From NCBI RefSeq assembly GCF_004799285.1, contig NZ_SSND01000003.1, positions 372,001 through 436,000 on the forward strand: 64,000 nt of DNA, read 5' to 3'. Origin of the DNA: Aliigemmobacter aestuarii. Lineage in GTDB: Bacteria > Pseudomonadota > Alphaproteobacteria > Rhodobacterales > Rhodobacteraceae. This document shows, piece by piece, positions 46,733-54,852 of the stretch. A program made the position numbers and the translations under genes. The stretch's first letter is position 1. Every line of letters begins with the position of its first letter. Below the pieces are notes generated by a model, which had not been told where the DNA came from, made no database searches, and saw only the letters and a list, made by a program, of their open reading frames with translations.

Positions 46733-48547
46733 TCAGGGTTCCTGCCACCAGACGTCCGGCTGGAACCCGATCCAGTCACCATAGATGGGCAAACGCTGCG
46801 GGAACTTCAATTCCTTGCGATGCGCAAGGCGCGACCTGTCGGCATACCAGATCGGGATCACATAGCGCCCGGCCGTCAGCACCCGGTCAAGCGCGCGCGT
46901 CGCCGCAATGAAATCCTCGCGCGAGCGCGACGTCAGCATCCGGTCGATCGCCGCCTGCGCCGCGGGGGAATTCATGCCCATCCAGTTCCGCGTGCCCGGT
47001 TCCGTCACGCCCTGCGCGCCCCAGTAGAGGTTCTGTTCGTTGCCCGGCGACAGTGACAGGGACCGGATGTAATGGGTCATGTCAAAGTCATAGGCGTTGG
47101 TGCGTTCCTTGTACTGGGCGCTGTCGACCGTGGTGATGGTCGCCGCGATCCCGAGCCGTTTCAGCGCCTCGACATAGATCGACGCGATCGAGATCATCTC
47201 GTCCTGGCCGTTCTGGAACAGGATGTCGAAGGTGAAGGTTTCGCCCGCGGCGTTCTTCAGCACACCGTCCTGAACGCTCCATCCCGCCTCTTCCAGAAGC
47301 GCCGTCGCCTTGCGGATGTTGCCGCGATTGGCCTCGGTGCCGTCCGAGACAGGCAGGGCATAGCCCTCGATCGTGCCGGGCGGCAGGTCGGCGGCGAAGG
47401 GCTGCAAGAGGTCCAGTTCCAGCCCCGTGGCGGGCGCGCCCGGTTCCATACCGAGGACCGAGTTGGAATAGTAGGACCGGATCCGCGGCTGGCTGCCGCC
47501 GGTGACGGTCTGGTTGATCAGTTCGAAGTTGAAGGCCAGCGTCAGCGCCTCGCGCACGCGCCAGTCGGCAAACATCGCGCGGCGGGTGTTGAACACCAGC
47601 CCCTCGATCCCCGAGGGGCGTTGATGGGGGATTTCGGATTTCACCACATCGCCCGCGGCCACCGCCGGGAAGGAATAGTTCGTGTCCCATTTCGCGGCGT
47701 TGGATTCACGGTAGCTTGAGATTTCGCCCGCCTTGAAGGCCTCGAAGATGACGCCGGCATCGCCGAAATAGTCGTAGCGCACCTCGTCGAAATTGTGCAG
47801 CCCGCGATTGAAGGGCAGGTCCTTGCCCCACCAGTCGGGGTTTCTGACATAGGTGATGTAGCGGCCCGCCTCGAAGGTGCCCACCACATAGGGCCCCGAA
47901 CCGACCGGCGCCTCAAGCGAGGATTCGTCGAAGGCCTTGCCCTCCCACTGCGCCTTCTTCAGGATCGGCCTGAGGCCAAGGATCAGCGGCAGTTCGCGGT
48001 CCTCGACGTTGAAGGTGAAGCGCACCGACCGGTCGCCGGTCTGTTCCATGCCGGCGACCTTCTTCCAGGCGCCATGATAGCGGGGCGACCCGATCGTGCC
48101 GAGGGTCTCGAAGGACCACATCACATCCTCGACCGTCACCGGCGAGCCGTCCGAGAACCGCGCATTTTCGCGAAGCGTGAATTCCACGAAGGTGCGCCCG
48201 TCATCGGTATCCACCGATTCGGCGAGAAGGCCGTAAAGGGTGAAGGGTTCGTCATAAGACCGGCCCATCAGCGTCTCGACCGTGAGGGCGGAAAGGCCCG
48301 CGGGGGCATTGCCCTTGAGGATGAAGGGATTGAGCGAATCGAAACTGCCGGCCTCGCCAAAGACGATCCTTCCGCCCTTGGGCGCATCGGGATTGGCATA
48401 GGGTAGCGACACAAAATCCGGTGGGAGCGCCGGATCACCATACATAGCTATGCCATGCGCCGGCTCTGCCCAGGCGGGATTCGCCAGATGCAGGGCAAAA
48501 ACGGCGGCCGGGACGGACCAAAGAGTTCGGAAACGGATATTCTTCAT
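46733..48547 (-). CDS. Extracellular peptide-type solute-binding protein (YejA-like)
   Basis: A 604-residue periplasmic substrate-binding protein of the family 5 (oligopeptide/dipeptide) class. The signal peptide ends LANPAWA before EP. Typical segments are ANPDAPKGGRIVFGEAGSFD near residue 55, FTLRENARFSDGSPVTVEDV near 130, and DWRVREALTLAFNFELIN near 325. The GDWIGFQPDVWW tail resembles the YejA branch, which imports microcin C-like or modified peptides. No permease or ATPase genes of an ABC importer are adjacent, so the rest of the system lies elsewhere or it works with an orphan transporter. The ATG at 48545-48547 is chosen over the upstream in-frame start. Confidence 0.88.
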   Translation of the reverse strand: MKNIRFRTLWSVPAAVFALHLANPAWAEPAHGIAMYGDPALPPDFVSLPYANPDAPKGGRIVFGEAGSFDSLNPFILKGNAPAGLSALTVETLMGRSYDEPFTLYGLLAESVDTDDGRTFVEFTLRENARFSDGSPVTVEDVMWSFETLGTIGSPRYHGAWKKVAGMEQTGDRSVRFTFNVEDRELPLILGLRPILKKAQWEGKAFDESSLEAPVGSGPYVVGTFEAGRYITYVRNPDWWGKDLPFNRGLHNFDEVRYDYFGDAGVIFEAFKAGEISSYRESNAAKWDTNYSFPAVAAGDVVKSEIPHQRPSGIEGLVFNTRRAMFADWRVREALTLAFNFELINQTVTGGSQPRIRSYYSNSVLGMEPGAPATGLELDLLQPFAADLPPGTIEGYALPVSDGTEANRGNIRKATALLEEAGWSVQDGVLKNAAGETFTFDILFQNGQDEMISIASIYVEALKRLGIAATITTVDSAQYKERTNAYDFDMTHYIRSLSLSPGNEQNLYWGAQGVTEPGTRNWMGMNSPAAQAAIDRMLTSRSREDFIAATRALDRVLTAGRYVIPIWYADRSRLAHRKELKFPQRLPIYGDWIGFQPDVWWQEP

Positions 48548-48624
48548 TCTGGCAACGCCCCTCGATGGCATATTTCCTTGTGGCGCAGCCTAAACGCGCG
48601 TGACGGCCAATTCAAACTTTTAAC

Positions 48625-48653
48625 TTGGCCACCGGCAACTTACGGCGTATAAG
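48625..48653 (+). promoter_or_regulatory. Strong sigma-70-type promoter of the predicted small RNA
   Basis: A -35 box ttggcc (48625-48630) is separated by 17 bases from a -10 box tataag (48648-48653). Both are close to consensus and rare in this GC-rich sequence. Transcription would start near 48660. Confidence 0.65.
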
Positions 48654-48659
48654 AGAAGC

Positions 48660-48735
48660 ACTGCTCGATAGGTTTCTTGCCTGTATGAAACCTGCCTCAA
48701 CGACTGAACGCCGGCCTCGCGCCGGCGTTTTTTTT
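48660..48735 (+). ncRNA. Predicted small RNA of about 76 nt
   Basis: The promoter at 48625-48653 points at a short unit with no credible reading frame. It has a 5' hairpin aggtttc (48670-48676)/gaaacct (48687-48693) with a 10-base loop ttgcctgtat, then a single-stranded stretch gcctcaacgactg, then a strong intrinsic terminator with eight T's. This is the layout of Hfq-dependent trans-acting small RNAs, and hfq is in the window. It does not match any small RNA I can name. It lies between the divergently transcribed peptide-binding protein gene and bdhA. An alternative is an attenuated leader of bdhA. Confidence 0.6.
48707..48735 (+). terminator. Strong intrinsic terminator of the predicted small RNA
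   Basis: A 9-bp perfect stem aacgccggc (48707-48715)/gccggcgtt (48721-48729) with loop ctcgc is followed by a run of T to 48735. It is one of the best-formed terminators in the window, yet no protein gene precedes it on this strand. Confidence 0.88.
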
Positions 48736-48835
48736 GTTCTGCGCCGTGAATTGGGCATCAAGCCGCAGCGCAGCATGTGGCCAAGCGGGGCGGGCTTGGC
48801 TAATCTCGCGGCGGTTTTCAGGACAGGAGCAGGCG

Positions 48836-49609
48836 ATGAGCTTGAAGGGCAAGACGGCGGTCGTGACCGGATCGAATTCCGGGATCGGGCTGGGGGTGGC
48901 GCGCGAACTGGCGCGGGCCGGGGCCGATGTGGTGCTGAACAGCTTCACCGACCGGGATGAGGATCATGCGCTGGCCGCAGGCATCGCCACCGAATTCGGC
49001 GTCGAGGCCCGCTATATCCGCGCCGACATGTCCGACGGCGCGGACTGCCGCGCGCTGATCGAAAAGGCGGGCGCCTGCGACATCCTGGTGAACAACGCGG
49101 GCATCCAGCATGTCGCCCCGGTGGACGAATTCCCGGTGGACAAGTGGAACCTGATCCTTGCGATCAACCTGAGTTCGGCCTTTCACACCGCCGCCGCCGC
49201 CCTACCGGGGATGCGGGCGAAGGGATGGGGCAGGGTGATCAACATCGCCTCGGCCCACGGGCTGACCGCCTCGCCCTTCAAGTCGGCCTATATCGCGGCC
49301 AAGCACGGCGTTGTCGGCCTGTCGAAGACGATCGCGCTGGAAACGGCCGGGCAGGGGATCACCTGCAACGCGATCTGCCCCGGCTATGTGCTGACGCCCC
49401 TGGTCGAGGCGCAAATTCCCGACCAGATGAAGGTGCACGGGATGGACCGCGAGACGGTGATCCGCGAGGTGATGCTGCTGCGCCAGCCCTCGCGCCAGTT
49501 CGCCACCACCGAACAGATCGGCGGAACCTGCGTGTTCCTTTCCAGCCCCGCGGCAGACCAGATCACCGGCACCACGATCAGCGTGGACGGCGGCTGGACC
49601 GCGCTTTGA
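48836..49609 (+). CDS. bdhA: D-3-hydroxybutyrate dehydrogenase (SDR family)
   Basis: Interconverts D-3-hydroxybutyrate and acetoacetate with NAD in polyhydroxybutyrate and ketone-body turnover. The 257 residues fit a classical short-chain dehydrogenase: cofactor loop TGSNSGIGLGVAREL at 11-25, NNAGIQHVAPVDEFP near 86-100 (typical of bacterial HBDH), catalytic Ser in NIASAHG and Tyr-Lys in SAYIAAKHG near 150-158, and PGYVLTPLVEAQIPDQ near 184. The ATG is at 48836 with AGGAG upstream. Its stop directly abuts that of the DUF502 gene on the other strand. Confidence 0.92.
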   Translation: MSLKGKTAVVTGSNSGIGLGVARELARAGADVVLNSFTDRDEDHALAAGIATEFGVEARYIRADMSDGADCRALIEKAGACDILVNNAGIQHVAPVDEFPVDKWNLILAINLSSAFHTAAAALPGMRAKGWGRVINIASAHGLTASPFKSAYIAAKHGVVGLSKTIALETAGQGITCNAICPGYVLTPLVEAQIPDQMKVHGMDRETVIREVMLLRQPSRQFATTEQIGGTCVFLSSPAADQITGTTISVDGGWTAL

Positions 49610-50392
49610 TCAGCGTCCGGCGCGGCCGCCTTCGGGGGGTTGCGTCGGGTCCTTCGGGTTGGGATAGACCAGACCGGCCGAGATGATGAGCTTTGCCGCA
49701 TCCTCGATCTTCAGGTCGAGCATGATCACGTCCTTGGCCGGGACATAAAGCAGGAAGCCCGACGTGGGGTTCGGGGTGGTGGGCACGAAGACCGACAGGA
49801 TTTCGCCATGCCCGGCGAGCTTGGTGGAAAGTTCGCCCTTGGCCTTGGTCGAGACGAAGCCGATCGCCCAGATGTTTTCCTTCGGGTATTCGACAAGGCA
49901 GGCCTTTTCGAAATTGGTGTCGGTCTGGGCAAAGACCGTTTCGGCGATCTGCTTCAGGCCGTTGTAGATCGACCGGACGACCGGCATCCGGTCGACCAGC
50001 CCCTCGGCCCAGGACAGCAGCGACCGGCCCAGCAGGCCGCGCGCGATCCAGCCGACGACAACGGTGAAGACCAGAAACACGATCACCCCGATGCCACGGA
50101 TGTTGAAGCCTTCGGGCTGGCACCAGAAGGGCGGCGGATCGGCCAGGGGGTTCGGGATCAGGCTGTCGTCGGGCGGGTCGCACAGAAGTTGCTGCAACAG
50201 CTTGGGCGGCTGGATCTGTTCCGGTAAAAGCGGCAGGATCCAGCTGTCGATCCAGCCCGTCACCGTCCAGATCAGATAGATCGTCAGACCGATCGGCAGG
50301 ACGACGACAAGCCCCGTCAGAAAGCTTGCGCGCAGCCAGCCGAGAAGACCTCGCTTGCGGTGCGGGTGGGGGTGAAGGGGGTCTTCGGTCAT
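49610..50392 (-). CDS. DUF502-family membrane protein
   Basis: A 260-residue inner-membrane protein of the DUF502 family, widespread but uncharacterised. Two helices are clear: LRASFLTGLVVVLPIGLTIY near residue 20-40 and GIGVIVFLVFTVVVGWIARG near 101-120. The C-terminal soluble domain carries VDRMPVVRSIYNGLKQIAET and FVPTTPNPTSGFLLYVPAKD, the family signature. The Pro- and Cys-containing loop between the helices (CDPPDD..FWCQPEG) is a periplasmic candidate disulfide site. The ATG is at 50390-50392. It converges with bdhA with no intergenic base. Confidence 0.88.
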   Translation of the reverse strand: MTEDPLHPHPHRKRGLLGWLRASFLTGLVVVLPIGLTIYLIWTVTGWIDSWILPLLPEQIQPPKLLQQLLCDPPDDSLIPNPLADPPPFWCQPEGFNIRGIGVIVFLVFTVVVGWIARGLLGRSLLSWAEGLVDRMPVVRSIYNGLKQIAETVFAQTDTNFEKACLVEYPKENIWAIGFVSTKAKGELSTKLAGHGEILSVFVPTTPNPTSGFLLYVPAKDVIMLDLKIEDAAKLIISAGLVYPNPKDPTQPPEGGRAGR

Positions 50393-50488
50393 GGCGCATC
50401 CTTGTGATGCGCGCAATCTATGTGGCGCCCTGTCGCTTAACAATGGGAATGGGCCTGCCCGCGCGGGTTAATTCGCGGGGTCTTTCCC

Positions 50489-51481
50489 TCAGTCTGCAGC
50501 CGTGTCCGCGCCCATGTCCGCGCCCGTATCCGCGACCATGTCCGCAAGGGCCGCCGCGATCCGCGCGGCAAGGCGCGCGTTGTTCAACACAAGCGCGATG
50601 TTGGAGTCGAGCGATCGCCCCCCGGTCAATTCGAAGATGCGCTGCAGAAGGAAAGGGGTGACACCCTTTGCGGCGATCCCATGGGCGGCGGCTTCGGCAA
50701 GCGCGGCCTCGATCACCGGCAGGATCACCTCGCGCTGGATTTCCGCCTCGGTCGGGATCGGGTTGGCCACCAGTTGCCCGCCGGGCAGGCCAAGTCGGGC
50801 GCGCATCGCGTGCGCGGCGGCGATGGTCGCCGGATCGTCCATCCGCAGGGGCGCGGGCAGGCCCGATGCACGCGACCAGAAGGCGGGGAAATCGTCCTGT
50901 CCGACGGCGATCACCGGCACACCCAGGGTTTCCAGAACCTCCAGCGTCTTGGGCAGGTCGAGGATCGCCTTTGCCCCGGCGGCGACAACGGTGACAGGGG
51001 TTGCCGCCAGTTCCTGAAGGTCGGCCGAGATGTCGAACGAGCTTTCGGCCCCGCGATGCACGCCGCCGATCCCGCCCGTGGCAAAGACGCCGATCCCGGC
51101 GAGATGCGCGCAGATCATGGTTGCGGCGACCGTGGTCGCGCCCGTTTCGCCTGTGACAAGGCAGGCCGCAAGATCGGCGCGCGATAGTTTCCGCACATCC
51201 CTTGCCCGGCCCAGGTCGTCAAGCTGCCCGTCCGTCAGCCCGATCAGGATCTGCCCGCCCATCACCGCGATCGTGGCCGGCACCGCGCCGCCCGCGCGCA
51301 CCTCGGCCTCGACCCGGCGGGCGGTTTCCACATTTTGTGGGAAGGGCATGCCGTGGGTGATGATGGTCGATTCCAGCGCCACGACAGGGCGGCTCGCGGC
51401 ACGGGCGGCGGCCACTTCGGGCGACAGGACGAGGGGAAGGTTGGCGGGAAGGTTGGCGGGAAGGTTGGCGGGAAGGCTCAT
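50489..51481 (-). CDS. psuG: Pseudouridine-5'-phosphate glycosidase
   Basis: Splits pseudouridine 5'-phosphate to uracil and ribose 5-phosphate in pseudouridine catabolism. Motifs: VALESTIITHGMPFPQNVET near residue 36-55, GLTDGQLDDL near 80, TVAATMICAHLAGIGVFATG near 115-135 with the following GGIGGVHRGAESSFDISADL, and the C-terminal VTPFLLQRIFELTGGRSLDS. The ATG overlaps the psuK stop as ATGA. Both ends carry near-perfect in-frame 12-base repeats: an N-terminal NLPA run and a C-terminal run of Ala-Asp units (MVADTGADMGADTAAD), neither part of the enzyme core. Confidence 0.94.
   Translation of the reverse strand: MSLPANLPANLPANLPLVLSPEVAAARAASRPVVALESTIITHGMPFPQNVETARRVEAEVRAGGAVPATIAVMGGQILIGLTDGQLDDLGRARDVRKLSRADLAACLVTGETGATTVAATMICAHLAGIGVFATGGIGGVHRGAESSFDISADLQELAATPVTVVAAGAKAILDLPKTLEVLETLGVPVIAVGQDDFPAFWSRASGLPAPLRMDDPATIAAAHAMRARLGLPGGQLVANPIPTEAEIQREVILPVIEAALAEAAAHGIAAKGVTPFLLQRIFELTGGRSLDSNIALVLNNARLAARIAAALADMVADTGADMGADTAAD
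51432..51478 (-). repeat. In-frame 12-bp tandem repeat in the 5' end of psuG
   Basis: The unit ggttggcgggaa repeats about three and a half times with almost no change. It encodes successive Asn-Leu-Pro-Ala units right after the start codon. Copy number changes would alter protein length by four residues without frameshift. Confidence 0.85.
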
Positions 51482-52374
51482 GCGCCGATCTCTCCGGAAA
51501 CATAGGTTGCGGCGGCCTGAAGGGCCAAGGATAGTGCGGCGCTGCGGCCTGCGCCCTGCCGTTCGGCGGCGATATGGGCGGCCATGAACGTATCGCCCGC
51601 GCCGGTGACGCGCGTCACCAGAACCGGCGGCGGGCTGTCCGCGATCACGCCGCCACCGCGCGTGCCCTCGGCACATTCCTTCCCGCCATTGGTGACAAGA
51701 ACCCGTGCCGCGCCGCGTTCAAGCAGGGCATGCGCGGCCTCGGACGCGTCGCGAAAGCTGCGCCGGGCAAGGATGCCCGCCTCTTCCAGATTGACATAGA
51801 GCGTGGCGCGCGGATGGGTCATCAGGACCGAAAGCCGGTCGGCCTTGCCGGGGCTCGCGGGGGCCACCCGCAGGTCGGCCATCGAAAACAGCGGCGAGGC
51901 GGCGATGTCGGCCAGAAGCCGGGTCGTCAGGTTGCCGTCCAGCGCGATCAGCCCCTCCCAGGGCGCGCCGGGCGCGCCAAGGCTTCCGTCCGAGAGGGGG
52001 CGCAGGATGCGGTCGCCCGCGACTTCCAGGGAATGGGCATCGGCGATCGCCGCGATCAGGCCGTTTGCCCCCTCGATGGCGGTGTACTGGTCGGTCGGCA
52101 GATCGTCGGAACGGTAGAGATGATCGGTGATCAGCCCCAACCGGGCGCAGGCGGCGGTCAGTTCCTCGCCCGCCGGATCGCGCCCGACGACCGAAAGAAG
52201 CGCCGGACGCATCCCGAAGCGGGCCAGCGTCATGGCGATGTTCATCGCCACCCCGCCGGGCAGGCGCGTGATGCGGCCGGGCACATCCGACCCAAGCCGC
52301 ATGGCCACGGGCGAACGGCCGATGATGTCCCAGAGGACGGAACCGATGCAGAGGATGTCGGGCGCTGCGTTCAT
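51478..52374 (-). CDS. psuK: PfkB-family pseudouridine kinase
   Basis: A 298-residue sugar kinase that phosphorylates pseudouridine to its 5'-phosphate, the substrate of PsuG. PfkB signatures are present: the N-terminal [31 protein letters not shown] near residue 40-54, and the C-terminal ATP and catalytic base motif [19 protein letters not shown] near 258-276 with the Asp base. Adjacent psuG makes the pathway complete for degrading pseudouridine from RNA turnover. The ATG is at 52372-52374, with upstream sequence facing rpsB. Confidence 0.9.
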   Translation of the reverse strand: MNAAPDILCIGSVLWDIIGRSPVAMRLGSDVPGRITRLPGGVAMNIAMTLARFGMRPALLSVVGRDPAGEELTAACARLGLITDHLYRSDDLPTDQYTAIEGANGLIAAIADAHSLEVAGDRILRPLSDGSLGAPGAPWEGLIALDGNLTTRLLADIAASPLFSMADLRVAPASPGKADRLSVLMTHPRATLYVNLEEAGILARRSFRDASEAAHALLERGAARVLVTNGGKECAEGTRGGGVIADSPPPVLVTRVTGAGDTFMAAHIAAERQGAGRSAALSLALQAAATYVSGEIGA

Positions 52375-52545
52375 TCCGCCCTTGTCGCCCAAGCCGCAGC
52401 CCCGCGCAAGCGGGGGTGTCGGGTCATTGGACAGCGAACGCGGGGAACAGCGAACGCGGACCCCAAAGGAACGCTTCCCGACCCTATTTTGCGGGAAAAC
52501 CCCGGAATCCTGCGTGCGGAAGACCGCGCCCTGCCGGGTTTGGAC

Positions 52546-52574
52546 TTGCCAAGGCCGCCGGTTGCAGCTACATG
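52546..52574 (+). promoter_or_regulatory. rpsB: Candidate rpsB-tsf promoter
   Basis: A -35-like ttgcca (52546-52551) is 17 bases from a -10-like tacatg (52569-52574). Transcription would begin near 52581, eight bases before the closing helix of the leader. Confidence 0.5.
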
Positions 52575-52588
52575 CGCGCCACTTCACA

Positions 52589-52661
52589 GGCGGATGCGGG
52601 CCTTCCGGGGGAGAAATCCCCGGCGGTCCACCGGTTGGGGGAAACCCTGAGAACATCCGCC
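52589..52661 (+). promoter_or_regulatory. rpsB: Structured 5' leader of rpsB mRNA, candidate ribosomal-protein control element
   Basis: A perfect 8-bp helix ggcggatg (52589-52596)/catccgcc (52654-52661) encloses three hairpins: ccggggg-type ccgggg (52605-52610)/ccccgg (52618-52623), cgg-tcca-ccg (52624-52633) and ggg-gaaa-ccc (52638-52647) with a GNRA tetraloop. The junction-like arrangement ends 27 bases before the rpsB start. Leaders of rpsB are autoregulated by protein S2 in some gammaproteobacteria; whether this structure does the same is inference. Confidence 0.6.
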
Positions 52662-52688
52662 GAGGCGCAAACCGGAAAGGAAATGGAC

Positions 52689-53444
52689 ATGGCGCTCCCC
52701 GAGTTTTCCATGCGTCAGCTGCTTGAAGCTGGCGTTCACTACGGCCACCAGACGCAGCGCTGGAACCCGAAGATGGCAGAGTACATCTACGGCGACCGCA
52801 ACGGCATTCACATCCTCGACCTGACGCAGACCGTCCCGATGCTGGACCAGGCGCTGAAGGTCGTGCGCGACACCGTCGCCAAGGGCGGCCGCATCCTGTT
52901 CGTCGGAACCAAGCGTCAGGCGCAGAAGCCCGTCGCCGAAGCCGCCGAGAAATGCGCGCAGTACTACATGAACCACCGCTGGCTGGGTGGCACGCTGACC
53001 AACTGGAAGACCGTGTCGCAGTCGATCCAGCGCCTGAAGCAGTTCGACGAACTGCTGGCCTCGGGTGCAGAAGGCCTGACCAAGAAAGAACGGCTGAACA
53101 TGGAACGCGAGCAGGCCAAGCTTCAGGCCAGCCTTGGCGGCATCCGTGAGATGGGCGGCCTGCCGGACCTGATCTTCATCATCGACGTGGGCAAGGAAGA
53201 CCTCGCCATCGCCGAAGCCAAGAAGCTGGGCATCCCGGTCGTGGCCGTGGTCGACACCAACTGCTCGCCCAAGGGCGTGGATTACGTGATCCCCGGCAAC
53301 GATGACGCGGCCCGCGCCATCGCGCTTTACTGCGATCTGGTCGCCCGTGCGGCGCTGGACGGCATGTCGGCGCAGATGGGTGCCGCCGGCGTCGACCTGG
53401 GCGCGCTCGAAGTCGCTCCGGAAGAAGAGGCCGTCGAGGGCTGA
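52689..53444 (+). CDS. rpsB: 30S ribosomal protein S2
   Basis: Small-subunit ribosomal protein of 251 residues. The start is the ATG at 52689 giving [20 protein letters not shown], with AAAGGA seven bases upstream; the ATG two codons earlier lies too near the ribosome site. Conserved segments include [53 protein letters not shown] and the C-terminal [20 protein letters not shown]. The last 30 residues are acidic ([11 protein letters not shown]), a group-specific extension. It is co-transcribed with tsf. Confidence 0.98.
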   Translation: MALPEFSMRQLLEAGVHYGHQTQRWNPKMAEYIYGDRNGIHILDLTQTVPMLDQALKVVRDTVAKGGRILFVGTKRQAQKPVAEAAEKCAQYYMNHRWLGGTLTNWKTVSQSIQRLKQFDELLASGAEGLTKKERLNMEREQAKLQASLGGIREMGGLPDLIFIIDVGKEDLAIAEAKKLGIPVVAVVDTNCSPKGVDYVIPGNDDAARAIALYCDLVARAALDGMSAQMGAAGVDLGALEVAPEEEAVEG

Positions 53445-53467
53445 GGCCCCGCCGTCGCACTGCTGTT

Positions 53468-53493
53468 GCCCGGCGGGGGTAATCCTGCCGGGC
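53468..53493 (+). promoter_or_regulatory. rpsB-tsf intercistronic hairpin
   Basis: The 7-bp inverted repeat gcccggc (53468-53474)/gccgggc (53487-53493) lies in the 74-bp gap between rpsB and tsf and has no T run after it. Its position fits a partial attenuator or mRNA-stability element adjusting S2 relative to EF-Ts. Confidence 0.5.
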
Positions 53494-53518
53494 CCCGTCC
53501 CGTTCAAGGAGATGAGAC

Positions 53519-54427
53519 ATGACGATCACCGCGCAAATGGTGAAGGAACTGCGTGAATCGACCGGCGCAGGCATGATGGACGCCAAGAAGGCGCTGACCG
53601 AAACCAACGGCGACATGGAAGCCGCCGTGGACTGGCTGCGCACTAAGGGCCTGGCGAAGGCCGCCAAGAAGGCCGACCGCGTGGCCGCCGAAGGCCTCGT
53701 TGGCGTGGCCGTGAAGGCCGGTCGCGGCGTCGCGGTCGAGATCAACTCGGAAACCGACTTCGTGGCCAAGAACGCCGATTTCCAGGCGCTGGTGCGTGAC
53801 ATCACCCGCGTTGCGCTGGATACCGCCAATTCGGTCGAGGTGCTGAAAGCGACCCACCTGAACGGCGAGCCGGTCGAAAGCGTCCTGCAGAACGCCATCG
53901 CCCGCATCGGCGAAAACATGACCCTGCGCCGCATGCACGCGCTGGAAGGCGACACCGTCGTCTCGTATGTCCACAATGCCGCCACCGAAGGCATGGGCAA
54001 GATCGGCGTGCTGGTCGCGCTGAACGGTCCGGCCGACAAGGCGCAGGAAATCGGCAAGCAGTTCGCGATGCACATCGCCGCGACCTCGCCGCTGTCGCTG
54101 TCCGAAGCCACGCTGGACCCGGCGCTGGTGGAACGCGAACTGGCGGTGCAGACCGCCAAGGCGCTGGAAGAGAACGCAAGTTCGGCCAAGCCCAAGCCCG
54201 AACAGGTGATCCACAACAACATCATCCCCGGCCGGATGAAGAAGTTCCTTGCCGAGAACACGCTGCTTGGCCAGCAGTTCGTGATCAACCCCGATGTCAC
54301 CGTGGCCCAGGCTGCGGCCGATGCCGGCGTCGAGATCACCGGCTTTGCCCGCGTCATGGTGGGCGAGGGCGTCGAGAAGAAGGAAGACGACTTCGCCGCC
54401 GAAGTGGCGAAGATGGTCCAGGGCTGA
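53519..54427 (+). CDS. tsf: Translation elongation factor Ts
   Basis: Guanine-nucleotide exchange factor for EF-Tu. The 302 residues show the UBA-like N-terminus [20 protein letters not shown], then [20 protein letters not shown], the TDFVAKN motif near residue 80-86 that contacts the EF-Tu Mg2+ region, and the C-terminal coiled-coil plus [20 protein letters not shown]. The ATG at 53519 follows AAGGAG. A strong UUCG-loop terminator follows 30 bases after the stop. Confidence 0.98.
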   Translation: MTITAQMVKELRESTGAGMMDAKKALTETNGDMEAAVDWLRTKGLAKAAKKADRVAAEGLVGVAVKAGRGVAVEINSETDFVAKNADFQALVRDITRVALDTANSVEVLKATHLNGEPVESVLQNAIARIGENMTLRRMHALEGDTVVSYVHNAATEGMGKIGVLVALNGPADKAQEIGKQFAMHIAATSPLSLSEATLDPALVERELAVQTAKALEENASSAKPKPEQVIHNNIIPGRMKKFLAENTLLGQQFVINPDVTVAQAAADAGVEITGFARVMVGEGVEKKEDDFAAEVAKMVQG

Positions 54428-54456
54428 TCCGGTCCTTCACCGGAACGGAATGACGG

Positions 54457-54481
54457 GGGCGGCCTTCGGGCCGCCCTTTTT
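54457..54481 (+). terminator. Intrinsic terminator of rpsB-tsf
   Basis: The perfect 8-bp stem gggcggcc/ggccgccc (54457-54464 with 54469-54476), stable ttcg loop and five T's make a textbook terminator. Confidence 0.93.
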
Positions 54482-54492
54482 CATCGTCGCGC

Positions 54493-54506
54493 GGGCGCTT
54501 GCGCCC
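54493..54506 (+). other. Short hairpin between two terminators
   Basis: Stem gggcg/cgccc (54493-54497 with 54502-54506) with loop cttg, followed by ttcttg. It lies between the tsf terminator and a second strong terminator. Confidence 0.4.
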
Positions 54507-54549
54507 TTCTTGCGGATGACGCCCGTCGGAGTATCGGCCAGACCGCGTT

Positions 54550-54585
54550 CGAACGGGGCGCCAGACGGCGCCCCGTTCGGTTTTT
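54550..54585 (+). terminator. Second strong terminator 70 bases beyond the tsf terminator
   Basis: A perfect 13-bp stem cgaacggggcgcc (54550-54562)/ggcgccccgttcg (54567-54579) with loop agac is followed by gttttt. No gene lies between this and the first terminator, so it is either a back-up terminator or the end of a small RNA from the tsf 3' region. Confidence 0.88.
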
Positions 54586-54852
54586 GCGACGTAACACTGG
54601 GGATGAGGCACGATCGCAAGGCTTTCCCGGCACTTCGGGGCGGACAATTTCCCCGCCGGAGGTTGTTCCCCTCCCGCCCCGGGAAGCGCGGGGAGGGAAG
54701 GGTGCAGAAGGGCGGACTGAAAATGCAGCCCACCCCCCTGCGTGTTCCACTGGCCGAAGCCACCACTCACGGAACACGCTCAGGATGCACATGCACTTGA
54801 CGCAGGGTAAGTCAGGGATTCCTTACCTGACGGTAAAAACCGGACCGCAGGT
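54586..54852. other. Intergenic region between tsf terminators and luxR-type gene
   Basis: No credible gene. Near its right end ggtaagtcagggattccttacctgac (54807-54832) contains two overlapping inverted repeats (ggtaag/cttacc and gtcagg/cctgac) that could form alternative hairpins and may end the leftward LuxR gene. The rest is GC-rich without recognised signals. Confidence 0.5.

Larger units (their letters stand above)
52375..52688. other. 314-bp divergent intergenic region between psuK and rpsB
   Basis: It holds a short direct repeat acagcgaacgcgg (52431-52443 and 52447-52459), the rpsB promoter and the structured rpsB leader, which are listed separately. On the psuK side no clear promoter was recognised. 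No credible protein gene is seen. Confidence 0.6.

Noticed and set aside
48625-48960. 111-residue plus-strand frame over the predicted small RNA
   Set aside because: It would translate through the terminator and its T run and overlaps bdhA out of frame; no ribosome site.
52640-52655. ccctgaga in the rpsB leader as part of a TPP riboswitch
   Set aside because: The rest of the thiamin consensus is absent and rpsB is not a thiamin gene.
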